From Akebia trifoliata (Eukaryota > Streptophyta > Magnoliopsida > Ranunculales > Lardizabalaceae), in NCBI GenBank assembly GCA_017979445.1, contig CM030706.1:8108967-8172966 (forward strand): a stretch of DNA of 64,000 nucleotides. Direction: 5' to 3'. The translations under genes were made by a program, and so were the position numbers. Position 1 is the stretch's first letter; each line of letters starts with the position of its first letter. Positions 10,905-22,989 of this stretch are shown here, one piece after another. The notes beneath the pieces were generated by a model. That model saw nothing but the letters and a program-made list of their open reading frames with translations, did no database searches and was not told where the DNA came from.

Positions 10905-13900
10905 TTATTTAGTTAGAGGATCCGTTGGACTTTGAGTAGATGACTGATTGGTAAAAGGTGAGACCTCAGCAACAGGATTGGGAGGATCAACTGTCTCGTC
11001 TTGATCAATGTCTATAACGGGGACAGGAGGTAGGTTTTTGGCAGGAGCAGGCGAGTTGGGATTCAAATCTATAGCTTGCCCATCCTCCATAAGCTCACAA
11101 GGACGACAACTGGGTTCCCCTCCTCATCCAATTAGAAAGGTGGGACTTGCCCGTAGTCACCAAACCAGTTGAAAATTTTCTTGACATGAGGACCATCGAA
11201 GTCCTTATTATCTTCTTTGTCCTCATCCTCCTCATATTGAAATCGAGCAACCTAAAAGCCTTTGTGACAAGCCTTGGTAGAAGCTTCCTCTAACAATCAA
11301 GAGTATTGGACTTGTAGTTGTCCCAACAGTCTCTTAGTCTCAGCCTCATCGTCCTTGGCCTGTGCTACCCTAGCTGTCTCAAGACCAGGCTTGAGGGAGC
11401 CTAGCTCAAGCTCTTGCTGTTGTACCCGCTCTTAGAGATCCGCTAACTCTACGTCTCTCCTCTGTACTCTCTCTTTATAGCTAGCCAGTTCCAGTTGGAG
11501 AACACCCTGGGAATCTGTCAACTTCTTATTTTTAGCCTTCAAATCTAAGTTTACCTTGAAAAATTGGGTCAAATTCACCTCCATCTCCTCTTTAGCCTCC
11601 TGAGAAAATTGGCTAGAGGAAGCTAGCTCAGCCTGAAGTAGAGTGATTTTTTCTTCATACTCTCTAGTTAGAGCAGCGGCTTGGTTCTTAGTCTTACGCC
11701 ATTTCAAGAAAAATAAGGTACCATAGGCGTTGGCCTACAAGAAGAATAAAACAGTTAAGTGAGTAAAGCATGAAAAAGTAAGGAGCAGAGTAGGAAGAAC
11801 AGACAATTACCTGATAAAGGCTATGTACAAACCAATCAAAGCCTAGATCAGCATTGGCTCGATCCTCAACATCCCAGTCCTTTGGGGAAATTGAGTGGGA
11901 GAGCAGAGAGGCAGCGATGACAGGATTTTTCACCCCGTAGCTCCTATTGTAGATATGGTCGAAACGGGGCCGAAAGTCGTTCTCGTTTCCATCCTGGAAG
12001 AAGACTCTGTGATTTCTCAATGGGAATCAAATAGTCACTAGGACCCTTTTGCTCAGACCTCCACAAACTCTTTCTAATTAGCCTGCACCTCTTGCGTGAC
12101 TAAAGCTCAGAAGTAGGGTTGTCAACGGATAGGTATCCGATTGGATACCCCTGTATCTGAATTCGAATCCGAAAAAAAAATAATACTATCCGAATTCGAA
12201 TTCGAATCCAATCGGATATCCCTAACAAGCATTCGAATTCGAATCTGAAAAATATATCGGATATCCGATAATATCCGATTCGATAAAAAATCCAACAAAA
12301 TACCATCATCCTCAATCTGTCGGAGTTCGCACAGTCGAAACCCTCTGATTTCCTCCGAAAAATCACTCCGACTGAATCGGATCGGAGAGAGAGAGAGAGA
12401 ATATGTACATGATGCTTGTCGACCGGAGAAGACGTGTCGGAGTTCGCACAGTTGATCTCGAAACCCACAGATTTCCTCTGAAAAATCATTCCGACTAATT
12501 CAGATCGGAGAGAGAGAGAGATAGAATATTTACTTGATGCTCGTCGCTGGAGAAGACGGTGGTTTTCGATCGAAACCCATTGTTACGTCAACTGGTTCTT
12601 CACGTTTTAGTCGACTGGTTCTTCATGCTTAGTCTTTAAGGTGGTTGAGAGAAGATAAAGTTTTTAAAATAAAATTTTGATGTATAACACGAATACACAG
12701 TATCATATATACACATATATAAAAGTTTTGTTGTAAAACACAAATACACAATATATATATTATATCGGAGCGGATATTATCGAATCGGATATCGCAATAT
12801 CCGAATTCGTATCCGAAACTCATTCGAATTTTAAATTGACATCCGAATCCGATATCTAAAAATTTCGGATAATATTCAATTTTTCGAATTTGAATTCGGA
12901 TTTCGGCTATCCATTGACACCCTTACTCAGAAGTAGGGTTGTGCTCCCTAACAGTGTTCGAGCTCTACATTGCCTGAGCATGAATCTCCTTAGGAAGCTC
13001 AGCAGATGCAGCAATTGCAACAACAACAACAGGAACAGAAGCAAAGGAAGAAGCAGGGTCGTCTTATTCCCCAAGCACCAGTGTCAACTAACCTACTTCT
13101 TTAGTGAGGGTGAAGGCTCAGATTATTCTTTTTCTTCTTCCTACCCTGGTCAGAGAGAGGAGTAGCCCTGAGGCAGGGGTGGGGGGAGAGAGAACTCCGA
13201 GAAGTCAATGTTCATGGTGTTGGATGACCCTTAAGGGGATGGATGAGAAGGAAGGGTAGAAACAGAGGCAAAGGAAGAAGGAAGGTCTCTTAAGATCCGT
13301 TCGACCTGATTAAATGAGGACCGTCGTGTAGGTGGCCGAAGTAAAATAAAAGAAGAGGGATAAATTTGATTTCCTTCAACCACCCATCAGTCGTCCTGGT
13401 TTGGTGCCATTAGCCTCATATCTTTGGATGTTTTGCGTTGTTCTTTCCTAGCCTCAGCAATAGAAAAGATAGAAGAATCTACAGAGAGAAAAGAAAGGAA
13501 GATCAAAATTAAATTCAATTATAGCCAAAATTGAAGAACGGGACACAACCAAATTCCTAAAAACCAGCCTTACCCTAGAAGGTCTGAAGGACTCTAAATC
13601 CCTAACGATGAGTGCCAAGGACGAATTCCTAGTTCCCAAAGACAATCAGGAGGTCCTCGTACCACCCTTTATCAGCACTAGGGAGAGAGGGAACTAGTGC
13701 AACTGCAACACTCTTGGAGGACAGCGAGTAATACCTAGGGCGCTGGGGAATAGCTTTTAAATTGTACTTGGAGAGGAAGTCATTGGGGTTATGCTCATCT
13801 TTTCCATTATCTCTACCAGACAATAAAAGATGCCATACATTTGGCCTGGGGCCCAATTTATCTTACTCAACACCTCCCTGAGGAAGGGAAAGAGATGAAA

Positions 13901-14050
13901 ATTAAGGCCAGCCTTGATTTGGCCGACATAGACTATAATTTCCCCCTGACGACATTCATCAAGATCCTTGGGGTATTTGCAAACCCGAATAAACACAGAG
14001 GCAATGATATAAAGTCCCCTCCGAAGTTAGGTCAGATTAGCAACCATTGA
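10905..14050 (-). pseudogene. Antisense ORF relic of a Tat-type retrotransposon
   Basis: Several minus-strand frames read as one decayed protein. Near 13860-13920 the translation GLNFHLFPFLREVL is followed by APGQ, which matches the LRFPLHPFFREVLNYYGLAPGQL signature of the plant 'putative gypsy type transposon' domain (Pfam Transposase_28). Downstream come WDVEDRANADLGFDW (about 11840), a heptad-rich coiled coil at 11432-11707 and an acidic proline-rich tail at 10905-11090. Frameshifts and stops break it, for example around 13760-13850, and an hAT element is inserted at 12114. Such ORFs lie antisense between pol and the 3' LTR in several plant Tat-lineage elements. This fits the plus-strand LTR immediately to the right. 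It is non-functional as it stands. Confidence 0.65.
12114..12925. mobile_element. hAT-type non-autonomous element with 8-bp TSD
   Basis: The ends are TAGGGTTGTCAACGGATAG and, on the complement of the right side, TAAGGGTGTCAATGGATAG. This is the familiar hAT-type terminal repeat. The flanks are an exact 8-bp target duplication, CTCAGAAG at 12106-12113 and 12926-12933. It is 812 bp long and contains an imperfect internal tandem duplication of about 120 bp (TCGGAGTTCGCACAG...GAGAAGACG, from about 12318 and again from about 12436) plus many GATATCCGAAT-like palindromic words. No transposase is encoded. It interrupts the antisense ORF relic. Confidence 0.88.
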
Positions 14051-14513
14051 GAAATCAAGTTTGCAGAAAAGAGAGGGTAAGAATAGAAGATTACCTCAGC
14101 TTGAGAGAGGTAAGAATGACGATGAAGCAGAAAGAGAAAAAGAGATAGAGAACGTCGTAAGCACAGAAAGATGAGATCGTAGAAAATAATAACACAATAA
14201 GAGGGAAAGTTAGCACAAAAATTTATGATTTATAGGAGAACGAAAAAGAGTACGTACCTTTGGGAGGATAACCTAATCCAACCTAATTGTCACAGCTTGG
14301 GGTGTAGTGCTGATGTTAGTGGGGCACGTGGAAGAACACAGATGTAGGACGATTCATCTCAACCATCAGAGAAAGATTTGAAACGACATTGCATTAAATG
14401 CGTCGATTCATTAAGAGTAGAAGCAATTATAGAGAATCCTACCAGCCAATAAGAAGGAGGTTACGTGTCTTGAGAAGATGACGAGACTTCGCGTCTTCTC
14501 GAGAGGGGATAAT
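14051..14513. other. Retroelement 3' untranslated region
   Basis: This lies between the start of the antisense ORF relic and the LTR. It is purine-rich on the plus strand and has no gene. An inverted pair at about 14472-14504, GAGAAGATGACGAGACTTCG facing CGTCTTCTCG, can form a hairpin. It is followed by GAGAGGGGATAAT, a plausible polypurine tract just before the LTR start. Confidence 0.5.
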
Positions 14514-15060
14514 TGTAGAAGGAAATAATCGCACAGTTATCTAGATCGCAAACGTGTCCATGTTGGTTGAGTGGTGTCTAGCTCAGATCAGCATACGGGG
14601 CGCTGCTCAGCAGAAGGGCAGGCCTAGGTAGAAAGTGCATGGCCTGGCTAGAAGGGCAGCACAACATTGAATAAGACTTGGTCTGCAAAATATGGCAGAT
14701 CTGGTCAAAGAATACTTGTAATCCTGATATGTGCACATTGCCCAGAAATATCTCCAGTATAGTATATTTGATCCAGAAGATCTCCATTCCATTTAGGATC
14801 CTAGGAATCAAGGGATTATCTGGAATCACCTCCAATGAGAAGGGAAAATCCTGATTCAGAGAGAGGATCTATAAATAGTACGATTTGCACAGAGTAAGAG
14901 ATCTTTTGGAGGATTGGAGGTTTAACCAATATATTTGATTATTCTTCTACTTCTCTTACTTGAGCATCGAAGATTTTTTGATAAGTACCATGTCGGCACT
15001 AATAGGGAGGTGGCAGGAGTGATTTCAGATCTATGAGGTAGAGTCCAACACCGTTCACCG
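14514..15060 (+). mobile_element. Plus-strand LTR of a Tat-like element
   Basis: It begins TGTAGAAGG directly after a purine tract. It carries a TATAAATAG box at 14870-14878 and an R/U5-like segment including CTTGAGCATCGAAGATTTTT near 14960. The 3' boundary is uncertain, with CACCGTTCA near 15055 as one candidate. Its orientation, opposite to the antisense ORF on its left, agrees with it being the 3' LTR of a plus-strand element whose antisense ORF lies at 10905-14050. The matching 5' LTR and pol are absent from the window. Confidence 0.5.
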
Positions 15061-15486
15061 GAATCTGACCCCATACTAACCTTTTGTAATAAAATTGCAA
15101 CATATAGGTCTTAATTGCATAATTTTGTGGCATCCAAACACATGATCTAATGCCACAAGGTTATAGAGGACAAAATTGTAAGAACTTTGACAAAAAAATT
15201 TGAAAAAAAGAGAGTTAATTTTCACGGTTGAATTTTAATTTTTAATTTGAGAGTTCGGTAGCATCCATTTCAACACCTTGAGTCAAGTTCAAAAAACCTT
15301 TTGAGACTGAGTTTTCCCATGAAATCTAGAAGGTTGTGGGGTTGGATAACCAACTTGATAATCCATGTGGGCCCAACACCCTTAGTATGATTTCAAATCT
15401 TACTAAGTTAGTCATATTAACTTTTTGTAATACAATTGCAACAGTAGTATTGCCAGGTTAATTTCTCTATGCACGGGTTAAATTTA

Positions 15487-15537
<51 letters not shown>

Positions 15538-15571
15538 CTATATATATATATATATTATATATATATATATC

Positions 15572-15602
<31 letters not shown>

Positions 15603-16040
15603 TTTAAATAATTGACATAAGAAAAGTGCTTTTGCTTTTTAAGAGTGTAGATGTAGATATGAGATGTAGACATAGTCACAAAGTCGGAGTATGGGTTTAA
15701 ATCAACAAGGGAAAGCTTAAGAAAATACGAGAAAAAACCGATGAAAAGAAAAAATAAAAAAATAAATTAAAAGTTATGAAATATATATATATATATATAT
15801 ATAATGAAAATTCATTAAAAAAAAATTATTATCATCAAATTCCATATTTTTTACATTTATGAATTTCCAAATTCTATTATGTATCAAATCCCACATTTAA
15901 AAAAGGAGAGAAAATATATTTAAATTTTAGTCATGGGAAAAAAATGGGAAAAAGTTAATGACTTCTGCTACAAATGAAAAAATCATCTTTTTTTTTATCG
16001 TCTTAATTTTCAAGGATGCAAATCGCATTTTAAACGCAAC
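15061..16040. repeat. Gene-free stretch with TA microsatellites
   Basis: The main features are a long interrupted TA tract at about 15490-15600 (with TATCTA and TATTATA interruptions) and a shorter one at 15782-15803. The rest is AT-rich with no coding or structural signal I recognise. Confidence 0.8.
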
Positions 16041-16347
16041 TTTTGAAAAAAAAATCGCCTATTTTTATTACTATGGATGTAGATAGACAGATAAAGGAAT
16101 TTTTTCAGTTGATGGCTTATAAGCTCAAAACGTCACTACGTCATAGTAGCCAAACTTTTTTGACTTCTGTATTTGAAGTCAAATGCGTTGGTATACATTC
16201 AATAATTCAACTATCCCACATAGCTTTCTCACTGAACGCTTTGCCTTGAAATAGATCACTCCACCTCTCTCCCCTTCTCATCTAATCTATCTACTCTTAC
16301 TTAGTCTTCTTTCATTTGCATCTTTTTCAGACCATTTGTCTATCAAA

Positions 16348-16806
16348 ATGGCTGGAAAATTCAATCAAATGATCTCTACATTCTTCTTCATAACCATACT
16401 CATGAAATTTCCATTGAAGGCGAAGCTAGAGACCACGATATCTGATCAAATGATACGTGGTTCTCCACCGTTACTGACCAAATCCCCGTACCCTTGTCTT
16501 CCACGACCAATGCCCAACGCAAATTGCCCGACATCACCATTGGCACCGACAAGTCGATCTCCTCCTTCGGGTTCAAGTCATCACTCACCACCTTCTAGGC
16601 ATCATCTACATCATCACCCTCCTCATGTCCCTTCAGTTCCTAACCCAATTGTACCTTATTATCCTTTTTTCAGCCCCCCTCCCCCTCCTCATGTCCCTCC
16701 AGTTCCTAACCCAATTGTGCCTTATTATCCTTTTTTCAGCCCCCCTCCTCCTCCTAACCCAATTGTACCTTATTATCCTTTTTTCAACCCCCCCTCCCCC
16801 TCCTAA
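16348..16806 (+). CDS. Secreted proline-rich cell-wall-type protein
   Basis: A single-exon frame of 152 residues from ATG at 16348 (context AAAATGGCTGG). An in-frame TTG lies four codons upstream but is not a likely start. Residues 8-25 or so are hydrophobic (MISTFFFITILMKFPLKA) and look like a signal peptide. The rest is rich in proline, serine and histidine, and ends with three tandem copies of a block centred on NPIVPYYPFF followed by SPPPPP or a variant, the first two introduced by HVPSVP or HVPPVP. This resembles small proline-rich or extensin-like wall proteins, with tyrosines that could cross-link, but I do not recognise a named family. The repeats are nearly identical at the DNA level, so they arose recently by duplication. 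The stop is TAA at 16804-16806. An AATAATAAAA motif near 17210 could serve polyadenylation. Confidence 0.65.
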   Translation: MAGKFNQMISTFFFITILMKFPLKAKLETTISDQMIRGSPPLLTKSPYPCLPRPMPNANCPTSPLAPTSRSPPSGSSHHSPPSRHHLHHHPPHVPSVPNPIVPYYPFFSPPPPPHVPPVPNPIVPYYPFFSPPPPPNPIVPYYPFFNPPSPS

Positions 16807-17425
16807 GGTGAATTAATACACTTTCAAGACTTATCTTGAGTTATGTAAACTGCATATATGTAGTGTCTTGGGAATGATAAAGGGATGTAATAAAGTTTTT
16901 TTCAAGTCTATTAAGTTAAAACATGTATGTGGTGGATGTTGTGTCTTGGTGAAAGTGAATTTTCTCTTTATAGCATCTAGAAGGGCTGTTATGTGGGGTG
17001 GTTGAGTCATGTTGGAGAGTGTGATAAGGACTATATTTGAAGAATTTTTCAATGGATACAAGTCAACCATGCGAGGCTGACTTCCTAGCTCGTTTACGAT
17101 CTTCTCATAGAGTTTTCTATGTAATTACAGAAGTCGAATTTGTTCCTCAAGAGCTTAGAACAATCCTGATGGATGATGTATCTTGTAATTACACTAGATC
17201 TTAGTGTTTTCTAATAATAAAATGGGTGGGGTCCCTTATATACCCCCAACTTACGATAATAATAAATAAAAAAAAGAATTATCTAAAGAATTGCATGTAC
17301 TCATTGCGCGAATATGGTTGATAATGGTAGTTAATGATTACTTGCAGGTAAGTTTGCTTATACATTATATGTTTCATAACATCAGCTCAGAGAATTCATC
17401 ATATATAGGATATAAAATGTGTTAT
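16807..17425. other. 3' flank of the proline-rich gene
   Basis: No gene is seen. GATGTAATAAAG at about 16884 and CTAATAATAAAATGG near 17210 could act as polyadenylation signals for the upstream gene. The remainder is unremarkable. Confidence 0.5.
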
Positions 17426-17622
17426 TTACGATTTCGGTTAACTGTTCATTTTAATTATCAAAACGTGAAAATTCAGAACAGTAACTAATTCGGCGGTTTT
17501 AAAGTGCCTATTTCCAATTAGTTTCTTTAAACTTGCGAAATAAACACTTTAAAAACCTCCGAATTCGTTATCGTTCACGTTTTTGTAATTAAAATGAACA
17601 GTGAGCGGAAATTGTAAATTCG
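17426..17622. mobile_element. Fold-back element (hairpin MITE)
   Basis: The two halves are inverted copies for nearly their whole length. ACTGTTCATTTTAATTATCA on the left pairs with TGTAATTAAAATGAACAGTG on the right, and CGGCGGTTTTAAAGTG pairs with CACTTTAAAAACCTCCG. About 197 bp would fold into one long hairpin with a short loop. It has no coding capacity. Confidence 0.75.
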
Positions 17623-18192
17623 TCAAAAGTTTATCACTGTTTTTTCGTAAATATCCCTAGGATTTATCTCATTATTATCATAATTAAAATTTACAATAAC
17701 TCGGATAAATTTCAAAGTAAATTCAACTTATCGAAATTTTACGTCAACTGAACTTTAATCATAAATTACAATCTAATATACAAAGACATTTCAGAAATTG
17801 CTCAAACAAAAACTAAAGTCATTAACCTTGAAAAGAATAAACAAGTTAGAAACACACTTAGAAAATATCATATAAAAATAATGCAATCAAGTTCATATGG
17901 AGGACCATACAATGTTTAGTACCTTTTTGATCAACTCCATGATCAATGGGAATTGATTGTAGTACTCTTCAAGTACAAAATTTTATAACTATTGAATGAA
18001 TCTCATAAATAATTGAACCAATGCAATTCTTTTTTTCTATCTCTACTAAGATGTAAAAATATTTGCATCGGTGACTTTTCAGAGTCATGTTTCTAAAACC
18101 TAACCCCTTTCAAATCCTATAACCTTACCCTCAGACCATAAACCTCTGACTCATCCTACCAACTTGAATAATTTGGAGTCACATATAAGTTC
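17623..18192. other. Gene-free AT-rich stretch
   Basis: No coding frame, tandem repeat or terminus is recognised between the fold-back element and the CACTA end. Confidence 0.6.
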
Positions 18193-19220
18193 CACTACGT
18201 TATATTTTACAAAAAACGACGGGCCAAAGCCGTCGTTTTTAAAGAAAAATGACGGTCCCCGCCGTCGCAAGAGCCGTTGTAAATAACGATGTCGTTTTTA
18301 GTGAACGACGGTTGGCACGTGTCAACAAAGTGTCGTAAAAAACGACGGTCATGGTCTGTCAAAATAAAACGACGGCCCAAACTTGTCATTTTTTTAGTCG
18401 AGTTTAAATTTAATTAATACATATAAACGACGGCTTAAAGCCGTCGTTTTTTGACATTTTGTTTTTTCCAAATTTAGCCACTATTGTTTGTCATTTTTAA
18501 TATTTTTCACCTGAAAAGAAAATGATAATTTTCATTGAACAGAAAATTGAAATCTAACAAAATAAATAAATACACCAAAAAAACAAAATTTTACATTTTT
18601 CAAATGGAAACCATTTTCCTTCAAATTTTACATGTGCAATCATAGTCCAACATGCCCCATTTTCATGGTGTCGATTTTAATACACATCCCAATGTTTAAA
18701 GTAGTTTTTCAAAAAATTTCTACCAACTTCATTTCACTTGACTTGTAGAAATCAAAACCAACGTCTGTCTTTCTCGGTCCTTGGAATAATGACGTAGCGA
18801 TTCTTAAGGATAACATACATTCCTACTTCTTGCGACATATTGCCAAAATCTGTGGTTGAAAAATTAAAAAACATTGTCAGATATATAGTAGTGACACTGA
18901 CTACCTAAAGCTATCCAAGTAATTATGCAAGAAAGATGAATATACCAAATTACAAAATAAAAGTACCTCTACCATATAATTTTTTATGTTTAGTGTCTAT
19001 CTACCATATAAAGCAAGAAAAGTACCTCTGTTCAGTAAAACTTTATTCGAAATTTGGGTCAATCAATAATATCACCGCATGTCAAATCAGCGAATGTTAC
19101 TTCTCCACTCTGTAGAATCACATTCCCATCAAGGACTTCATCTATAAGAATATCGTAACTATCTGAATCTGCATTAGATCCACCTATCACTCTTCCTTCG
19201 GCAACACAATCATGAGTCTA
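18193..19220 (-). mobile_element. CACTA transposon terminus with subterminal repeats
   Basis: It starts CACTACGTTATATTTTAC, followed by many direct and inverted copies of AAACGACGG / CCGTCGTTT up to about 18460. This is the hallmark of CACTA (En/Spm) subterminal regions. Further in, a minus-strand exon-like frame at about 19210-19059 reads IGGSNADSDSYDILIDEVL and ends with a stop after CGDIID. It may be the tail of the element's own protein, but I cannot name it. No matching opposite terminus is present, so the element is partial or very long and diverged. Confidence 0.65.
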
Positions 19221-19623
19221 ATCAACTCTAAATTGCAAGTTGAACTGAATGAGTCAATATAATACTTAATTTACAACTTTAGAAGTACTTTGATTTTTTT
19301 TTAATAATAATTAACCAACGAGTTCTGACCAAATAAAATATAATAATTAATTTATAAGTTTAGAAATACTTGAAAAAAAAATATTTAATATCTTAAATTA
19401 AAATTTTATTTTTGTTCTACACAAAATAGTATGCCTAACCAACGATTTCTGACCCGATTGGGAGTATTTTCTTGTTGACTAGGCTTAAATGATGAGTTGA
19501 CTCATCTGATTGCCAAGTTGGTTCCATTTGATTTTGCGGAGCAAAGTCACCTCGAAATCCAATTATTTTGGTTGCTTGGCCAAGTTTCCAGTCGACTCCA
19601 CACATTTAAAACTACACTAATAC
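19221..19623. other. Gene-free stretch
   Basis: No coding frame or repeat is recognised. It may be the interior of the CACTA relic. Confidence 0.4.
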
Positions 19624-19788
19624 TGGGGTGACATTGGATTTACTGCGATTCTCACATTTCTGATGTGGAGTGCACACATAATTGTAGATACTTTTTACTC
19701 GTATTTCGAGAAAACATATCTACGGTTATGTGCACGTCACACGTCAGAAATGTGAGAATCATAGTAAATTCAATGTCACCTTAGCACG
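19624..19788. mobile_element. Fold-back MITE
   Basis: The left arm GGTGACATTGGATTTACTGC and following bases pair with the right arm, whose complement reads GGTGACATTGAATTTACTAT. The inner parts TCTCACATTTCTGATGTG and CACGTCAGAAATGTGAGA also pair. The whole unit of about 165 bp is one hairpin with a short loop. A related hairpin is duplicated immediately to the right. Confidence 0.75.
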
Positions 19789-19810
19789 ACTCTTAAAACT
19801 ATGATTATAA

Positions 19811-20312
19811 CATGAAGAGTTGTGCTGGAGTGACACAAACAGGGATACAAAGGTGACAAAATGATGTGATGTCACGCACATTACCGTAGATGTTTTTCCG
19901 TGAGATACAAGTAAAAAGCATCTATGGTTATGTGCGCACCACCACATCATTTTTGTTACCTTTGTGTCATTCCAGCATTTTCCTAACATGAAAGCACTAA
20001 GGTCAAGTAGTCATAAATGACTTGGATGGAAGTATTAGAAAAGTCCCAACGACAAACAGCATTTTCCTAACATGGAAGAATCGTGCTGGAGTGACACAAA
20101 CAGGGATACAAAGGTGACAAAATGATGTGGTGTCGGGCACATTACCGTAGATGTTTTTCTGTGAGATACAAGTAAAAAAGCATCTACGGTTATGTGCGCA
20201 CCACCACATCATTTTTGTCACCTTTGTGTCATTCCAGCATTTTCCTAACATGGAAGCATTAAGGTCAAGTAGTCATAAATGATTTGGATGGAAGTATTAG
20301 AAAAGTCCCAAG
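19811..20312. repeat. 271-bp tandem duplication containing a hairpin MITE
   Basis: GTGCTGGAGTGACACAAACA begins at 19822 and again at 20093, an offset of 271 bp. Each copy contains a near-perfect hairpin (GGTGACAAAATGATGTG... facing ...CACATCATTTTTGTCACC) followed by CATTTTCCTAACATG and a unique tail with GGTCAAGTAGTCATAAATGA. The copies differ at only a few positions. The duplication therefore includes flanking host sequence and is not two separate insertions. Confidence 0.9.
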
Positions 20313-22572
20313 GACAAGCCCTCTTGTGTAATCTTCTTGAGCAACAATTTGAGAGTCCAACTGGGTCCTCTAGGATTAATGTGTTTGAGACCACCGACAC
20401 TTGGAATCAAGAAAATAAAAACTTCTTCAAATCTCTTTTGAATAAATACTAGTAGAGGGCAAGTGCTAATCGACATGTATTAAAAGAAATTAAAATTTAT
20501 CCATGATTTTAATTTTTATAATTATTTTAAAATTTTTAAATAAATAATCTAATTTTATATTATATTTTATCTTTTAATATACTAGTAAAACGCACATGCA
20601 TTGCATATAAACTATTAAAATATTATATTAATTATTTTTCTTATAATTAAAAAAATTGACTTATTTATAAATGATGACACTTATTCCAACCATTGCAGTT
20701 TGGTGGTTGTATCTTTCTATCTATATTTCTTAAAGTCTCTTTTCTTATTATTTAAAATTATTAATTTTATAATAGTCGGGGAGAGTTTTAGTTTTGAATC
20801 TTAATGTGGGGTATTATTAATCTTTATTATTAAAAAATATTAATAAATTAATTTATCGATTGCATGCATTTGTGTCAGACTTGTGTGTTTGATACATATG
20901 ATCTAAAACATATGCAAATCACTAGCAAACTAAAAATGACCCTATCCCAAATAAACCACTGACCTATTTTGATTGTGATATTATAGCATGACCCTATACA
21001 AATGAACTGATCTTGATACCACTTGCTTGGAGTAAAGCCTTTTTTATATGCTCTACCCTTTACCAGGATTTGGACACATGTACGATCTAGATGAATTACA
21101 GCTTTTATCCTCTACAATTACAATAATGATTTTCACTTTGGGAGGGAAAATATTTTCGTAGTCCACCCCACAGGAAAATGTTTTTTCACCTCCTAGTGTT
21201 ATTTTCTCAGGATTACCCAAATCCCCTAAACTAAAAGTCAACTCTTTTTTTGACATTTTCCTAGGTGCAATTAAATACCATAATTCTATTTAAAATTCAT
21301 TTTTCCACGATCATTTTCTCAAGAAGTTCATATTCTATTGATAAAAAATTCCCTATAATCATACAAACCCTAAAGAGGGAATGATTTTTGTGAGAAAACA
21401 AAATTCAACATAAGTATGATTACATATTTTCCCATCCAAGGCCTATCTAATCCCAACAAATAATTTTCTTGTCAAAGTGTGAAAAATCTAAGGTTTCTCT
21501 TCTTGTGATTAACCCTTACCCAAATATATATCAACAATTCCATTTTCTCAAGAAATTGATTTCCATTAGAAAATACTTTTCATAGCAATCATACATTTTC
21601 TAAAGAAAAGGACAATCCAAAATATAAAGCTTTATGTTGGAAACTAGGTACTGATTTCTTATAGAAAGAGAAAGAAGAAGTTTGAAAAAATTCTTGATTT
21701 TGGATTTGAATGTAATAAAAAATACTTAACTTAAAATTAAAGGTTAGGTATGCACAAAGCACTGTCCTAAATCAAATTTCGTTCCTGTTATGGTACCATA
21801 GTCTATAAGCATTCACTCTCTATGATACATCAACTCACGTTCTAAAGGGGTACTCCAATCGGAATATAGCTTCAAACTTAATTAACTTGTATGATTTCAC
21901 AATGCAATGTGTATATATGTTAATGGCAATTAAACAGTGAGTAAATAGAGTAAAGGAGATGAGACAATTCTTTTTAATTTGATTAAACAAAAGAGTTTAA
22001 ATAAAAGAGGAAGAGCAAGTTTAGACAATCACATCTCTTCATTCTGTACTAGTTCAGAACAGATACTGATACCAACGTTTAAAAAATGATTAGAATTTTA
22101 AAATAAAATTGACCTTGAAAATTTAAGTAAAAAACAAGCATTCATGCATATCCACATGAGGTTTAAATCCGAGATTTGCAACCCCTCATGCGCACACGTC
22201 GTACGTGTTTACACGCATTAAGATTTTTGGATCAGTAGATCCAAATCCCAATTGGAACCTTGAATTTTCCTCTTGGCCCCCATGTGCGTGCATAAACCCA
22301 CATACTACATCTCTCAACTTTAAAGTTAATAGAAACACAACCTTATAAGAGTTACAAATCAACACTATTCCTAGTCGATATGAGACTAAAATAACACAAG
22401 GCAAAAAATACAACAACCAACTAAAATGAAAAAGTAAAAAAGCATAAAGCATAAAGTAGAAAGCAAAAAGTGAGATTATATTTTTATCTTAAGGTCAATA
22501 CTCAAAATATTAAAGGGTTTTTAAATTCAACCCTCTAAAATTCTAACAATCCCTCACGTGAATACAAAAAAC

Positions 22573-22575
<3 letters not shown>
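20313..22575. other. Long gene-free AT-rich stretch
   Basis: About 2.2 kb with no recognisable gene, terminus or array. ACTAGTAAAACGCACATGCATTGC near 20580 resembles a motif often seen in degenerate plant elements, but this is not enough to call one. The other reading frames are short and random-looking. Confidence 0.6.

Positions 22576-22611
<36 letters not shown>
22576..22611. repeat. (TA)n microsatellite
   Basis: A TA tract immediately to the left of a MITE. It forms the first link of a chain of TA tract, MITE, TA tract, MITE, TA tract. Confidence 0.95.
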
Positions 22612-22614
<3 letters not shown>

Positions 22615-22989
22615 CCCGTTCGCCACCCTTAGTTTTACCACACACTTTAACAAACGCGTTTTGTCTTACATGGGTTAGAAGTTTCGGAATGAGCTGATTT
22701 TTGGTGAGGATGATCTCTATGGTGAGGAGATCATCCTCACCAAAAATCAGCTCATTCCAAAACTTCTAACCCCATCAAAATTGATTTATAAAAAATGGAC
22801 GGTCCACGATTTTTCAACGTGTAAACATGGGGCTAAACATTTCGGAATGGGCTGATTTTTGGGGAGGATGATCTTCTAATCATAGAGATCATCCTCACCA
22901 AAAATCAGCTCATTCCAATACTTCTAACCCATGTAGGACAAAAAACGTTTGTTAAAGTGTGTGGTAAAACTTAGGGTGCTGAACATTTC

